Of a stretch of 64,000 nt of DNA, positions 37,000 to 48,199 are shown piece after piece. The notes under the pieces are model-generated. The model was not told where the DNA came from and did no database searches. It saw nothing but the letters and a program-made list of their open reading frames with translations. Numbering within the stretch: position 1 is the stretch's first letter; each line of letters opens with the position of its first letter. A program made the translations under genes and the position numbers. This DNA is from Poa pratensis (taxonomy: Eukaryota > Streptophyta > Magnoliopsida > Poales > Poaceae), in assembly GCA_947311845.1 (NCBI GenBank), contig CAMZMU010000063.1:122371964-122435963 (forward strand). Direction: 5' to 3'.

Positions 37000-37122
37000 C
37001 AACCTCCGATCCATATTAATGGACTCAACTTTATCTAGATACGGATGTATCTAGTTAAGTGTTTAGACTAGATGCATCCGTATCTAGACAATGTTGAGAC
37101 CATTAATATGGATCGGAGGGAG
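37000..37122. mobile_element. Stowaway MITE
   Basis: 123 bp with TA at 36998-36999 and 37123-37124. The ends CAACCTCCGATCCATATTAA and, inverted, CTCCCTCCGATCCATATTAA are complementary. The inner arms (TAGATACGGATG) also pair. Confidence 0.93.
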
Positions 37123-37124
37123 TA

Positions 37125-38140
37125 GTTATTTATCCTCAAGGGAACCTTTATAGCTCAGCTGCAACTCTCATCACTTCATCAGAGATCCTCCAGCATGTGA
37201 GGCCGTGAGGGTCTAACAAAAGATGGAAATTAATAAATAGCTTCACCGGCATTGTTGCTGTGATATTATGGCAGACATGCATTAGGTTGACTAAACATGC
37301 TTCTTAGTTGACATTTCATTCAGCTAAAGGATAAAGTGAGACAACCAACAATAATTCTGCCCTTTTAGGAGTACTGAAAGGGGTTTCACCAAATACAGCA
37401 AGTCCTTCTCACTGACCTTCTCTTTGCAGAACATCATGATGTAAAAGCTGTCCTCTAAGACGCTCAGATCTGCTGGAGTGGTTAGCACCTGGTAACTTTG
37501 CAGGTATGCTAGGATCAGGGATAAATATGAGATACTGGCAGGTAACAGTTTAGAATAGTATTACTGTAGTGTAGACCATTGGATATTGGTAGTACTTTTC
37601 TAGGAGTTGTTCGTTTATGCCAGGATAAATCTAGGATATATCTCAGCTCTGCTCCCCCAATACCCAGACTCTATAACTATATAAGGATATTTTGTTTGCT
37701 TGCAATGTATCACGTCCAGATCAGGGGGAATCAAAGGGGCCAGAGGAGCTCCACTAGGCTGCACTGCAGCAGGCATCGGTATATAGAAAAAGATGGAGAT
37801 GGAGATGCAAAGGCAAAGCAAAGCCCAGGAAAGGAGAAAGGTGTCTGCACTGCACTGCGTTGCATGGAGTAAAAGTAAAACCAACCAAATCTCACGTACA
37901 GCACCTAGCAGGCACCAGGCAGAACAAGTCCAACTGTACTCTGCGTCTCTGCCCATCCTACATGTGCCCCATGTGGAGCTCTTTCCCGTATGTCTTTCGT
38001 ACCCAGCACTCCTCTCCTAGCTACCCTGGCCGTGCACAACACCCACTCTGTACAAAAGGGCTCTTGTGTTCTTCTCTTCTGAACCCAGAGTGAAGAGGAA
38101 GCACAGCAATACCTGATAACCCATCCAGAAGCAGCACACA
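37125..38140 (+). promoter_or_regulatory. Upstream region of the SOSEKI gene
   Basis: A TATATAAG word at 37678-37685 lies about 460 bp before the ATG and could be the core promoter with a long leader. Otherwise no gene or element is seen. The 5' end of the transcript cannot be fixed from sequence. Confidence 0.4.
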
Positions 38141-39715
38141 ATGGAGGCGAGGGCGAGACGGCGTGCCAGCCCAGCCGGGATACGCACCAGGCCTGCCAGG
38201 GTGGAGCCGGAGCCGTCGCAAACCAAGAGGCACGAACTAGGGGCGACGAGGGTGGCGGTGGTGTACTACCTGCGCCGCAACCACGAGCTGGAGCATCCGC
38301 ACTTCATGGAGGTGCCCCTGGCCTCTCCACAAGGTCTCTACCTGCGAGGTTAGTTCCCACTGGCGCCTGATCGGTACTGCTGATGATTGTTGTAGAGTGA
38401 CACCTTACCATAGTTGCGATTTTGTTCAGATGTGCTTAGCCGACTCGATGCCCTGAGAGGGAAGGGCATGGCAGCCAAGTATTCCTGGTCCTGCAAAAGG
38501 TTTGAGCACACACCCATGGATTGAATTCCTGGTCCATCGTTTACCAGCATTGTGTTGATGAAGCAACGATGCCATGCAGGAGATACAAGACTGGGTTTGT
38601 GTGGCACGATCTGTCTGAGGGTGATCTGCTGGTGCCCGCACAAGGCACCGAGTACGTCCTCAAGGGCTCCGAGCTCCAACTCGACCAGCCGACAGCAGGT
38701 ATCAATTAATTCCACCAACAACGAGCAGCCTCATTCTGTTCCTGGAACCACCACTTATTGTAAGTTAAGTAGATACTGTTTCAGATCCGGAGCAGAACAG
38801 TACTAGTACAAGCAGTGCAAATGTTCAGCTTCCTGAGCCAACTCGACAACAAGAGTCGCCTCCAGCTGCTGTTGTTTCAGCCATGAAAGAAAAAGTGCCA
38901 CCTCCAGCTCCCCAGCAGATACTGTTGTCATCAGCATCTGCTTCCACCATCGGTTACGACGAGCGATGCAGGATGCCACATTCAGGCTCCTCAAGCGAGT
39001 CATCCCCCGAGACAAGCACGCCTTCCTCCGGCGCAAGCTCGCCCGGCCTCAACAACCCCGCGATGGCGCACAACGCGGCCACACAAACGGACGAGAAAGC
39101 GAGAGGGGGCAATGGAAAATCGCAACAGAGACAACACTCATCGGTAGCAACCCAGGAAAGGCCAGAACTCGTCGACGAGCCCCATCCCAAGCATCGGAGT
39201 GGCACTTTGCAGTCCCTGATAAGGGCAGAAGCGGACGGCAGGAGGCGAAGTCTGATGCAGGAGGAGGATGGACGAACTGCTGCAACGGGCGGCTCCATCG
39301 GCGGCAAGCTGAAGCCGGCCAGCCTGCTCATGTGCCTCATGGCATGCAAGCCGCGGTTCACGCGGCTTGAGTTCCCGTTGTCTCCAGAGCTGAAGCCTGG
39401 AACTACTAGTGCATCCACTGTCAGAGCTTCAGAAACAGAAAATTCAACTGGTAGCCTGCTTGGCGGTGCAGCAGGGGAAGTTAAAGCCGCTTCTTGTTCT
39501 CGCGGTCACCAGGACGGGTAGGTGATACTGAACTCCTTGGACATCTTCTGTCCTAGCATATTCACGCCGATTTATCCCTAGGTTTTGATTGCAGAGTTTG
39601 CGACGAAGGGGATCCGGTTAACCCGTCCAGGAGCACGAGCAAAAGGATGAGCGATGAAAATACACCGAGCGATCAAAACGAACTTTTCAGTCTGTATATG
39701 AGAATATATATATAA
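38141..39715 (+). CDS. SOSEKI (DUF966) polarity protein
   Basis: Five exons join in phase to 416 codons plus TAA: 38141-38348, 38430-38499, 38580-38698, 38785-39517, 39595-39715. Residues about 36-125 form the SOSEKI DIX-like domain: VAVVYYLRRNHELEHPHFME, VPLASPQGLYLRDVLSRLDA, LRGKGMAAKYSWSCKRRYK, TGFVWHDLSEGDLLVPAQG, TEYVLKGSELQLDQP. A Ser/Pro-rich linker follows. A conserved C-terminal motif appears as KPASLLMCLMACKPRF. SOSEKI proteins polymerise through the DIX-like domain and mark cell edges and corners in plants. Exon 5 rests on the GTAGGT donor at 39518 and a GCAG acceptor; without it the frame would stop at once (TAG at 39519). The gene looks intact. A Harbinger element begins 161 bp after the stop, probably in or next to the 3' UTR. 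Confidence 0.92.
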
Positions 39716-39876
39716 CTGGCCATGAAGAGCTTTATTATGTAGAATTGCTTTTGGAGCTCAGGTTGTCATCCACTAATTAGTTGATCCGGTGGCAATGCAA
39801 TGAGATTGGGTGCGGTTACCTTTTCTTTTTTTGTTTGGCTGTCGGTTAGGTCTTTGCTCGTATATTAGAGTGGTAA

Positions 39877-41617
39877 GAGCATCTCCACTCGCGGCGCCCA
39901 AATGGGCGTCCAAAGGCCGTCCAGACAGGTTCTTTGGGCGCCGTCTGGACTACCTTGCCCATTTGGGCGCCGTCGATCCCCACTCGCGGCGCCCAAACTA
40001 AAAGAAATTAAATTTAAACTTCGACAAATTTCATTCAAATTTTAGGAAAGTTTACAGATTTGAATGAAATTTAAAAAAACTAAACCTAAATCTACTGGCG
40101 GCCGCGGTAGCGGCGCCTGAAGGCGTAGTAGGGGTCCTCCTCCTCCTCCTCCTCCTCCTTCACCTCCTCCTTCACGCCGCCGCTGCTCCACGCGCCGCCG
40201 GTCCACGCGCCGCCGTCGTCCTCCTCCTTGACGCGGCTCGGTCCTGGGCCGTCGACGGTGAGGTCAAAGAAGGGCACGCCCTTCTCCTTGGCGGTATCGC
40301 GCGCCGACCAGGCGCAGGCCGAGGGGCCGTCAAGCGGCGGCACGTCGTCCATCGATGCGGCCGCGACGACCGCCGCAATGGCGTCGTCGTCCGTCCCCTC
40401 CTGCGCCGCTATGAGCTCCGCCATGAACGGCGAGAGCTCCGGCTCCGCCTTCACCTTCATCTGCTCCGGCTTCGGCGTTAGCAGAGAGGAGGCGCGGGAG
40501 CGGGATGAGGACGAGCGCGAGGACGACGCCCGCGACGAGGACGCCGTGGAGCGCGACGAGGACGGCGTCGCGCGCGGCGCCCACTGGTTGGCCGGAGGTG
40601 GCGCTGGTGCCCAGGCGGCCGGAGCAGGGGCGGGCGCCGCCGTCAGGAGCGAGCCGCCGTTCGCGATGTGGTTCATCACGAACTGGAGCGTGCGCCCGGG
40701 CACGCTCCAGAACGCCTCGCGCCCGGCGACGTTCTTGTCCGTCGGCGCCGGGCCGGGGCCGTCCCAGCGGTTGAAGTCCTCCTCGTAGGCGTGCTGGAAC
40801 GCCGCCTCGTACCGGCCATGGTTGGCCGGGTTCCGCGGATCCCAACGCGGGTCCTGATGCTGCTCCGGCGTCAGGTCACGCCAGTAGTGCGTGTTTACCG
40901 CGGCGGTGAAGCCGCGGCTCGTCCGCGTCAGGGGCTTCATCACCGGCACGCCGTTGACGCCAATGACGAACCCGTGGCAAACACGCATATCCGGCGGCAC
41001 CGGATATCCGTTGTCGCGCAACGCCTCCGTCTGCTCCTTGAGCAGGGTGCGCGGCGCGAAGCCGTTGGCCGCGGCGCCGCCGGTGCGCCTCCAGGTGCCG
41101 GCCATGGAGAAGGAGAGCGGCGGCGGTTTTTCGAGTGGAGAAGGAGCGGCGAGGTGAGGGAGAGAGAACGGTGAGGGCGAGAGTGGCGATGAGTGGAGGC
41201 CGGCGCTCGCCTTTTATTGCCGCCGGAGAGCGGTGGCATTAACGCCGCTCTCTCCGGCGGCATTAACGCCGCTCGCCTCGAAAAGGCGCGCCGCATTCAC
41301 TCCGGCGAGCAGAGGACGCGACGGCTCACTGGCCGCCCGCCGGCCGTGAAAACGAGGAGTCGCCACGCGGCACGCGCCTTTGACGACGCCTTTGACCACG
41401 GCAGGGCGTGGACGTGTCACTCCGACGCGCGTTTCCTTCCGTCCGGGGCCGCCCCAAGCCTCCCCAAGTTGAGGGCGTGGGCTGGGCGTGCCAGACACAA
41501 AACTGGGCCTCACCGGACCGAATTCGCGTTTGGGCGCCGCGAGTGGGGGCGATTTTGTGTCCGGCACGCCCCAAAGGCGTTTGGGCGGCCGTTTGGGCGC
41601 CGCGAGTGGAGATGCTC
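39877..41617 (-). mobile_element. PIF/Harbinger-type DNA element carrying one intact ORF
   Basis: 1741 bp. Terminal inverted repeats start GAGCATCTCCACTCGCGGCG on both strands. The 3-bp target duplication TAA (39874-39876 and 41618-41620) is typical of PIF/Harbinger. The unit CACTCGCGGCGCCCAAA occurs twice at each end, facing inward (39890 and 39979; 41527 and 41594). No DDE transposase is present. The single long ORF (40092-41105) is on the minus strand. Superfamily assignment rests on TSD and TIR form. Confidence 0.85.
40092..41105 (-). CDS. Harbinger-element ORF, 337 aa, unknown function
   Basis: Uninterrupted ATG-to-TAG ORF inside the element at 39877-41617. Residues 1-150 are globular-looking and rich in aromatic and polar residues (for example GFVIGVNGVPVMKPLTRTSR, HYWRDLTPEQHQDPRW, YEAAFQHAYEEDFNRWDG). 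Residues 151-180 are Ala/Pro-rich, 181-207 a Ser/Arg tract, and 208-260 acidic. The C-terminus has a Glu run and a basic tail (FRRRYRGRQ). Four sites fit the SUMO consensus (VKAE at 218; VKEE at 292, 311 and 315). An AATAAAAGG TATA-like word lies about 105 bp upstream on the minus strand. It has no DDE triad and no obvious Myb repeat, so it is not a transposase. A role as element accessory protein is only a guess. Confidence 0.7.
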   Translation of the reverse strand: MAGTWRRTGGAAANGFAPRTLLKEQTEALRDNGYPVPPDMRVCHGFVIGVNGVPVMKPLTRTSRGFTAAVNTHYWRDLTPEQHQDPRWDPRNPANHGRYEAAFQHAYEEDFNRWDGPGPAPTDKNVAGREAFWSVPGRTLQFVMNHIANGGSLLTAAPAPAPAAWAPAPPPANQWAPRATPSSSRSTASSSRASSSRSSSSRSRASSLLTPKPEQMKVKAEPELSPFMAELIAAQEGTDDDAIAAVVAAASMDDVPPLDGPSACAWSARDTAKEKGVPFFDLTVDGPGPSRVKEEDDGGAWTGGAWSSGGVKEEVKEEEEEEEDPYYAFRRRYRGRQ

Positions 41618-41620
41618 TAA

Positions 41621-42398
41621 GTGGAGTGGCAGAAGAGTGAATAGTGCAAATGCAAGATGATATGAGATTCAGATCTGACACCCAGCTATCAACTGTTTTA
41701 TCAGAGTACTACCACTCTACCACCAGTAGTCTTTCACCAGGTAGGACCGTAGGAGGAAACCGTGCTTGCGTTGATGGACAGAAATAGGCTGTGCTGCTGC
41801 AGCTGGCTGGCGTCTCCCGTCCTTCATAATTTCGCCATCAACCTAGGATGCAGGAGTAAATAGCATGAAGAAAATGCCAGCTATCCTCAGGATGCATGAT
41901 GAATAATGCATGAGTAAATAGCATGATGAATAATCTGCTGCACTTTCAGCCCTAACATTGCTGGGAAGGCCAAGACTCCCCAGTCGAGAGGAGCACGATT
42001 GCCCTAACACTACTGGGAACCCTGCATATCCGCCTCAACCCGTTGCAAATATATCAACTCTGCTGAAGTTCAGCGAAACTTGCAGCGATAGCAAAAGGCT
42101 GTTTCAACGTTCATCACGACAGCAAAAACAGAGCGCACACACGTTGTTCAAGATAGACACAAACTGTTTAAATAAGGAGATAGGTGAAAGACGAGGTATT
42201 TTCACATCTCTAATTTACCTGATCAACGATACATTACTTAGCTTACACGTACCATACCCATTTCATCAAGCTCAGGACAACAGTTCAAGCTTAGGTTCAC
42301 AAGTAGGATGTCAGAATAGAGCACATGACAGGACTGCAAGGTCACCCACCCACGGCTCTCTCTCCCTTAAAATAAACAAAACTAGCATTGAATCTGAC
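41621..42398. other. Intergenic DNA between SOSEKI/Harbinger and the coiled-coil gene
   Basis: Nothing recognised. The right part (about 42200-42398) is probably the 3' UTR of the minus-strand gene. Confidence 0.5.
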
Positions 42399-43981
42399 TT
42401 ATGAGAGAGACTCCAGTTTTGAGTCCGCCTCTTTCACTGCCCGGATAAGATGGGAGATGCGATACTGGAGCTTCTCATTCTCCGTGGTTAGCTTCCTGAT
42501 CTGCAAGGTTCGATAAGAGATGTGGTTAGTATTAGGATGAAACAGTTCTATGGTGGTGACAGTTTCAGGAAATCAGATACCTTCTCCTTGTCAGCAAGGC
42601 ATTCTGCACTGACTGTGTCAAGCTTTGACTGGAGATCTTTCATGGCATATGAACTCGCCTCGGATCCACTGCCATCTAATGAATCACATAAGGAAGGAGT
42701 GAGGCATCTCTTTCACAAACATGCTCCTCTGAAATACCCAAATCATATTTGATTACCTTTGCTCATCAGCAGGGCCTCCAACTTTGCTAACCGTGTCTGC
42801 AAAATGAAGGATCTCATCATAAAATTGACAGAAAGCATTCATACGACACATGTCTCTATTAAGGCATTCATGCAACCACTCCAACTAAGCATGATAAGTG
42901 TGTCATTGCATTCCATGTAGCTGGTCAATACATCAACTCACTTTGAGTTGTTCACCGTCGATAGAGAAACAAAACAGACAGCATCACTCCAGGACAGCTA
43001 ACAACAGTATTTATCCGTATAGCATAGCCATTGGTACAGGTAATGAACAACATGCCAAAAATTACTTGAATTAGGCGACCACAGTTTTTAAATGTATGGA
43101 GACTGCCGAACTAGATTGTCTCTTCTATAACAGATCGAAAATTATGTTATAGCATTATACCAACCATGCCAAACATTCAATTACGCCGGTGGTCTGCTGG
43201 ATCATATTTCTGCATACAGCTACACAAGCAGATAACAGGCATCTAAAATCTTGCTGGCACAGTTAGTTGCTCGCTCATCAAGACGAATTTGAATTTGCTC
43301 CAAATCAAGGACAACATAACGCTCACGCACACAAACCAGCTCCGATAAGTTTGGCACTGCAATGTGGCCGGTCTATGCACAGATTCGTTTTTGACTGTCA
43401 AGTGTCAACAAAAGAACCCTAGCATGCCCCATGGCTCAAAGTACAGATAAGCATTGTTACCCACATATCGTAGCAGGAGGCAGATAACAGAGCAACATGA
43501 CAAGTTAATTAGGTTAGGCATTTTGCGACCACGGTGTCGTGCAAAGCAGCAGATCTCCATCTGTGAATTCGTGGAATTAAATTATCACCCATCTGACACA
43601 TTAAAATTCAGAACTCTAGATGTCGTGAACGTCCTACCCTCACTGACCCAAGAATCAGCATGATAATTCAGCAGATGCATAGGCTGCAGACAAGTAAAAT
43701 CCGAACTTCAGGAACACTTATTTGGGTTTTGTACAACTTAAACTGGAGCCGGTGGTCTCATGGATCGTAATTCTCGCAGGCAAGTACCAGTAATCTAAAA
43801 GCTGCTGAGGTTTCGCTACTCCTAACTGATTTGAATCTGCTCCAAATAAAGCAGGGCACGCCCAACGAATTCGGATCTGCTATACTCTATTTTCGTGATG
43901 ATAATCGATGATCTTAGCACAGGAGCCGCTTCTGAAACAGGGCTACCTCCCGGCAGAGCACAGATGGTCGAGAGAGAGACG

Positions 43982-43982
<1 letters not shown>

Positions 43983-44014
<32 letters not shown>
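43983..44014. repeat. G homopolymer (32 bases)
   Basis: Uninterrupted G run in intron 1 of the coiled-coil gene. Its length is likely uncertain in any assembly. Confidence 0.95.
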
Positions 44015-44015
<1 letters not shown>

Positions 44016-44060
44016 GTGGTTTGGCGCAAACCTCCGCATCGGAAGCTCTCTGCTCAAAGG

Positions 44061-44239
44061 CAGTGGCGGAGGACCCAGTAGGGCAAGGTAGGGCAGCCGC
44101 CCTACCTTGATTTTTGTATACGTACGCAAAAACGTTTGTATACGTACACATCTGATTGTATTCTGTCACATTTTTTCGCAAAACGTTTGTATGCTTTAAA
44201 CTTCGCCCGACCTCATTTTTTTCCCGTCCTCCGCCACTG
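44061..44239. mobile_element. hAT-type MITE
   Basis: 179 bp. The ends CAGTGGCGGAGGAC and, inverted, CAGTGGCGGAGGAC are identical. A perfect 8-bp target duplication CTCAAAGG lies at 44053-44060 and 44240-44247. The subterminal sequence GGCAGCCGCCCTACC resembles the right end of the large hAT element nearby (GGCAGCCGCCATACC). It has no coding capacity. Confidence 0.95.
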
Positions 44240-44948
44240 CTCAAAGGGCTTCCTCTGGCACCGCCGCCATGCTCGCCGTCCGTGCCCTCGGTGTCGGAGC
44301 GGAAAGCGATGGATAGAAGAGTCTTCGGGTTTACGGACCAAGACTTCTAAGAAAAAGGCTCAGGCCCAAGATTAAAAAAAGAAGCCCATTTATCTAAACA
44401 GGACCAACAGATGGAATTGCACCATGGTTTTGACTTTTGAGATCCAGTTCGATGAGATGAGTCATATATCTGTTTCTCAAAAAAAAAAAGGCTTGTATAT
44501 AATGGCAGAACTGAAGAGGTTTCCCAAGTTCTGCATACCTAGTTACGTACTGTCGATGAATGGATTTAACGAAATCTTTTATATTTTTCATGTAAAAAAA
44601 GAAATCTTTTATATTTTTCAGCAATGGTTGTCCGGGCACCATTAGAAAGCAGTGGCGGAGGCAGGAAAAATATTGAGGTGTGGCGGAGCCAAATGAAGAA
44701 AATGCAAGACACTGAATAAATATCACTTTGTGTTCAATAAGTACAATCAAATTTCATAATGTAAATTAAGTGCACTAACAAAACCTCATTAAATGGAAAT
44801 TACATGAATAACCGATCAATAATTTTAACTAGTTGAACAAATGGTCAGCAAAATAGAAAAAAATAGACAATGCATAAATTAGTAACTACTAGTGTCATAT
44901 TAGACGCATATAATGCTGTGAAGATAAACTACATACCCATAATTGTTT

Positions 44949-45171
44949 TTACTTGCGTGGTGGCAGTGGCAATCTTCTACCTTTTGACTGAATTTTTTTC
45001 TTAACTTCGGCAAGATCAAGTCCTTTGAATATTTCTCGCTCGATGTAGCACACCATCAAGTCATTAAGCCAACCATCAGACATCTTGTTGCGCAGCTCGG
45101 TCTTGATAATCTTCATGGCTGAGAATGCCTTTTCAACAGATGTCGTCGCCACCGGTAGTAGCAGCGCCAAC
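44949..45171 (-). pseudogene. hAT transposase, C-terminal dimerisation domain fragment
   Basis: Minus-strand reading LALLLPVATTSVEKAFSAM, then KIIKTELRNKMSDGWLNDL and MVCYIEREIF, the hATC dimerisation domain of plant TTF-type/DUF4371 hAT transposases. It ends in a basic tail at the stop 44949. It is cut on its 5' side by the LTR at 45172. About 20 residues normally between ASL (51225) and LALLLP appear lost. Confidence 0.88.
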
Positions 45172-46609
45172 TGATGTCTACGCACGCTTCTATTCTTGTA
45201 GACAGTGTTGGGCCTCTAAGTGCAGAGCTTTGTAGAACAGCAGCAAGTTTCCCTTAAGTAAATAAGCCAAGGTTTATCGAACTCAAGGAGGTAGAGGTCA
45301 AAGATATCCCTCTCAAGCAACCCTGCAATTAATATACAAAAAATCTCTTGTGTCCTCAACACACCCAATACACTTGTCAGGTGTATAGGTACACTAGTTC
45401 GGCGAAGAGATATTAAAATACAAGTAATATAGATGATTACAAGTGGTAATTGCAATCTGAAATAAAAATGGCAGCGAGCAAACATGCGACAAAACTGAGA
45501 GTAAACGGTGTTTCAATGCTTGGAAACAAGGCCCAGGGATCATACTTTCACTAGTGGACACTCTCAACAATACTAATCATAATTGAACGCATAAACACTT
45601 CCTCTTCACATGCTACTCCGAACCATTCTCCGTTGGATAACGAACGTCAATCCACTGCGTAGGGCTATAAAAGCACGCCTTAAAGTCCGTATTCCACATC
45701 TAGGGCACCCCGCGCTGTCACTATGAGTGCCCCAAAATAGTACTAAACAAACACCACAATTTTATAGTGACACCCAACACAAATAACAACTCATGGCAAG
45801 TATCCCGATAATCTTTAATCCAAAGAATCACACACGGCACGCGCACTGTCACCTTCACACCGTGGGACAAAGGTGACTCGGAGATTACATTGATAAAACC
45901 ACTTGAGTAGCATAATCATAACATAATGAAGGGGAAAACATTTATGAGTTCAACCTAGATTACAATGCTCATGATCACAAATAGATCACACCATGATAGA
46001 GAGATAAACCACATAGCTACCGGCATGAGCCCTCAGCCTCGATGAAGAATTACTCTCTCTCATCATGGGAGGCAGCAACGGCGATGAAGATGGCTCCGGG
46101 GACAATTCCCCGTCCCGGCAGGGTGCCGGAACAGAGACTTTTGTCCCCTGAATTAGGGTTTTTGGTGGCGGCGGCGCTACGGAGCTTTTCTGGAGAAATC
46201 CTTCGGGTCTTTAGGGTTTTCGGGGCAGGAGGAATAAATAGGCGAAGGGGCGGCGTCGGAGGGCAACCGAGGGGCCTACACCACCCCTCGGCGCGCCTGG
46301 CAGGGGGGGCCGCACCCAGGCATGGTGTGGCCGCCCTCTGGCGCCTCTCCGTCTCCCCTTTGGACTCCGTGGACGTGTCGGTGAAATAGGGACCTCCGTT
46401 GATTTTTGTTCAATTCCGAGAATATTCCCCGACTAGCTTTTTTGAAACGGAAAAACAGCAGAAAACAGGAACTGGCACTGTGGCATCTTGTTAATAGGTT
46501 AGTCTCAGAAAATGTGTAAAAATGCTGTGAAGTGTATATAAAACATGTAACAATAGGCATAATATCAACATGGAACATCAAAAATTATAGATACGTTTGA
46601 GACGTATCA
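45172..46609 (-). repeat. 3' LTR of element 3
   Basis: 1438 bp, complete, with TG and CA ends (minus-strand sense). It differs from 48200-49611 by scattered substitutions and small indels. Confidence 0.88.
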
Positions 46610-48199
46610 GCATCCCCAAGCTTAGTTCCTACTCGTCCTCGAGTTGGTAAATGATAAAACAATATAATTTTTTAGGTGACATGCTACCACATAATCTTGA
46701 TCAAATAATAGTGTAAAGCACATGTGAATGAATGAAGTGATCCAAGTCAATGGTCTATAGTTTGCTACTAAATAAGTAATGAGTAAACAACTGAATCATA
46801 TGAGCAAATTTTTTTCATGAATAGTACTTTGGAGACATTGGATCCATAAGTTTTGTATAAGAGTTAACTCACAAAGCAATAATTTCAAAGTAAAAGGTAT
46901 TTGACCAACACAAAGGAAGATTTTAGTTTCAGCATTTGCTTAACATATTTATCTCATGGATATTGTCAATACAAAGCAATATAATCAGTCAAATACGCTA
47001 GCATATAACAATTGTTGTACCAAAGTTGGCACTAGTGTTTGCTTGTGGAGATAGAAAGAAGTAGGAAAACTGACTCAACATAAAAGTAAAAGAAAGGCCA
47101 TTCGCAGAGGGAAGCAGGGATTAAATCATGTGCTAGAGCTTTTTAGTTTTTGAAATCATATAAGGAGTAAAAATAATGTTTTGAGATGTGTATGCTAATT
47201 GTCAACGAATAAGTAGTAGACAGTACGATATAACCCTTGCCAACCAGACTTTTTAAGAGCGGCTCCCATGAAGGACGTTATTTCTACCAGCAAGGCGGAT
47301 CATCCCTCTTTTCTCTTTTATTTACACATGCAGATGTTTCACTGAAGGCTCAGTTGACAAAATGTGAAGAGATTAAGCGGTTAAAGTTGTAATTGATTTT
47401 GACTGGGCACCCGTTGCCAGCTCTTTTTGCAAAATTAATAGATAAGCGGATGTATATGCCGCTAGTCTGGAGGTAAAGCCTGATTGACAAGTGAAATAAA
47501 GACATCTACCACGTCCCCATGAGCTTGGTAAACAGTGACACAAAAAGGAGTAGTAACAATTTTGAATAGTTTAAAGGTACCACATGAAAATTTTACTTGG
47601 AGTGGCAGGAAAAATACCACATATAGGTAGGTATGGTGGACACAGATGGCATGGATTTTCGCTCAAGGATTTGGATGCACAAGCAGCATTCCCGCTTAGT
47701 ACAGAGTTTAGGCTAGCAAGGTTATTTAAGCAAACACAGACTATCAACCGGTACACCAAAAACTTATATGACAACATATCGGAAACATTATAAGACTCCA
47801 CACTGTCTTCCTTGTTAACCAAACCCTTTTACTATAAAATATCTAGACCTTGGAATTACCACTTATACAAACCAAATTTCAACAAGCTTTACGGCAGTTC
47901 TCCACTAATGGGCTTTGCTTACATGATACAAAAGCTTAAACATGACCTACTTAGTACCTCAAAACAATTGACGAGTATCAAATTATCCAAGATAGTGATC
48001 TACAAGAGTATGTAAGTGTTTTCCATTAAGCCTAACTAGTGAAATAAAAACAAGAAACGAAAAGATATAATTGCAGAATCTAAAGAAGATACCTTTGAGC
48101 ACACACCTCCCCGGTTTCCAAGCCAGAAAAGAGCTTAGTTGCCGGAGACCGTGAGTGCCTTTTACCTTACCTCCCCGGCAACGGCGCCAGAAAAGAGCT
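46610..48199 (-). other. Noncoding internal domain of element 3
   Basis: About 1.6 kb. On the minus strand it contains GCGGGAATGCTGCT with GTGCATCCAAATCCTTGA, and TAACGTCCTTCATGGGAGCC. Both are shared with the internal domains of elements 1 and/or 2. The longest ORF (47571-47822, 83 codons) has no recognisable domain. Confidence 0.7.
48172..48189 (-). other. Primer-binding site of element 3 (tRNA-Asp)
   Basis: Reads TGGCGCCGTTGCCGGGGA on the minus strand, the same primer site as elements 1 and 2. Confidence 0.85.

Larger units (their letters stand above)
42399..44270 (-). pseudogene. Small coiled-coil protein gene with exon 1 interrupted by a MITE
   Basis: Three 3' exons join in phase: 42757-42796 (TRLAKLEALLMSK), 42581-42675 (GSEASSYAMKDLQSKLDTVS then AECLADKEK) and 42399-42500 (IRKLTTENEKLQYRISHLIR then AVKEADSKLESLS, TAA). 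Heptad-like spacing indicates a coiled coil. The likely exon 1 is 44032-44270: ATG at 44270 reads MAAVPEEAL, and after the MITE (44061-44239) the homologous text EQRASDAE runs to a GT donor. Its phase fits the ACACGG acceptor at 42796. Even ignoring the MITE and its target copy, the two parts of exon 1 are one base out of frame. The full protein would be about 95 aa. I do not recognise the family. The 3' exons are confident; exon 1 is inference. A 32-base G run lies in intron 1. Confidence 0.6.

Noticed and set aside
47571..47822. 83-aa ORF (-) in the element 3 internal domain as a possible Gag
   Set aside because: No zinc knuckle or capsid-like features. The homologous blocks in elements 1 and 2 do not keep the frame.
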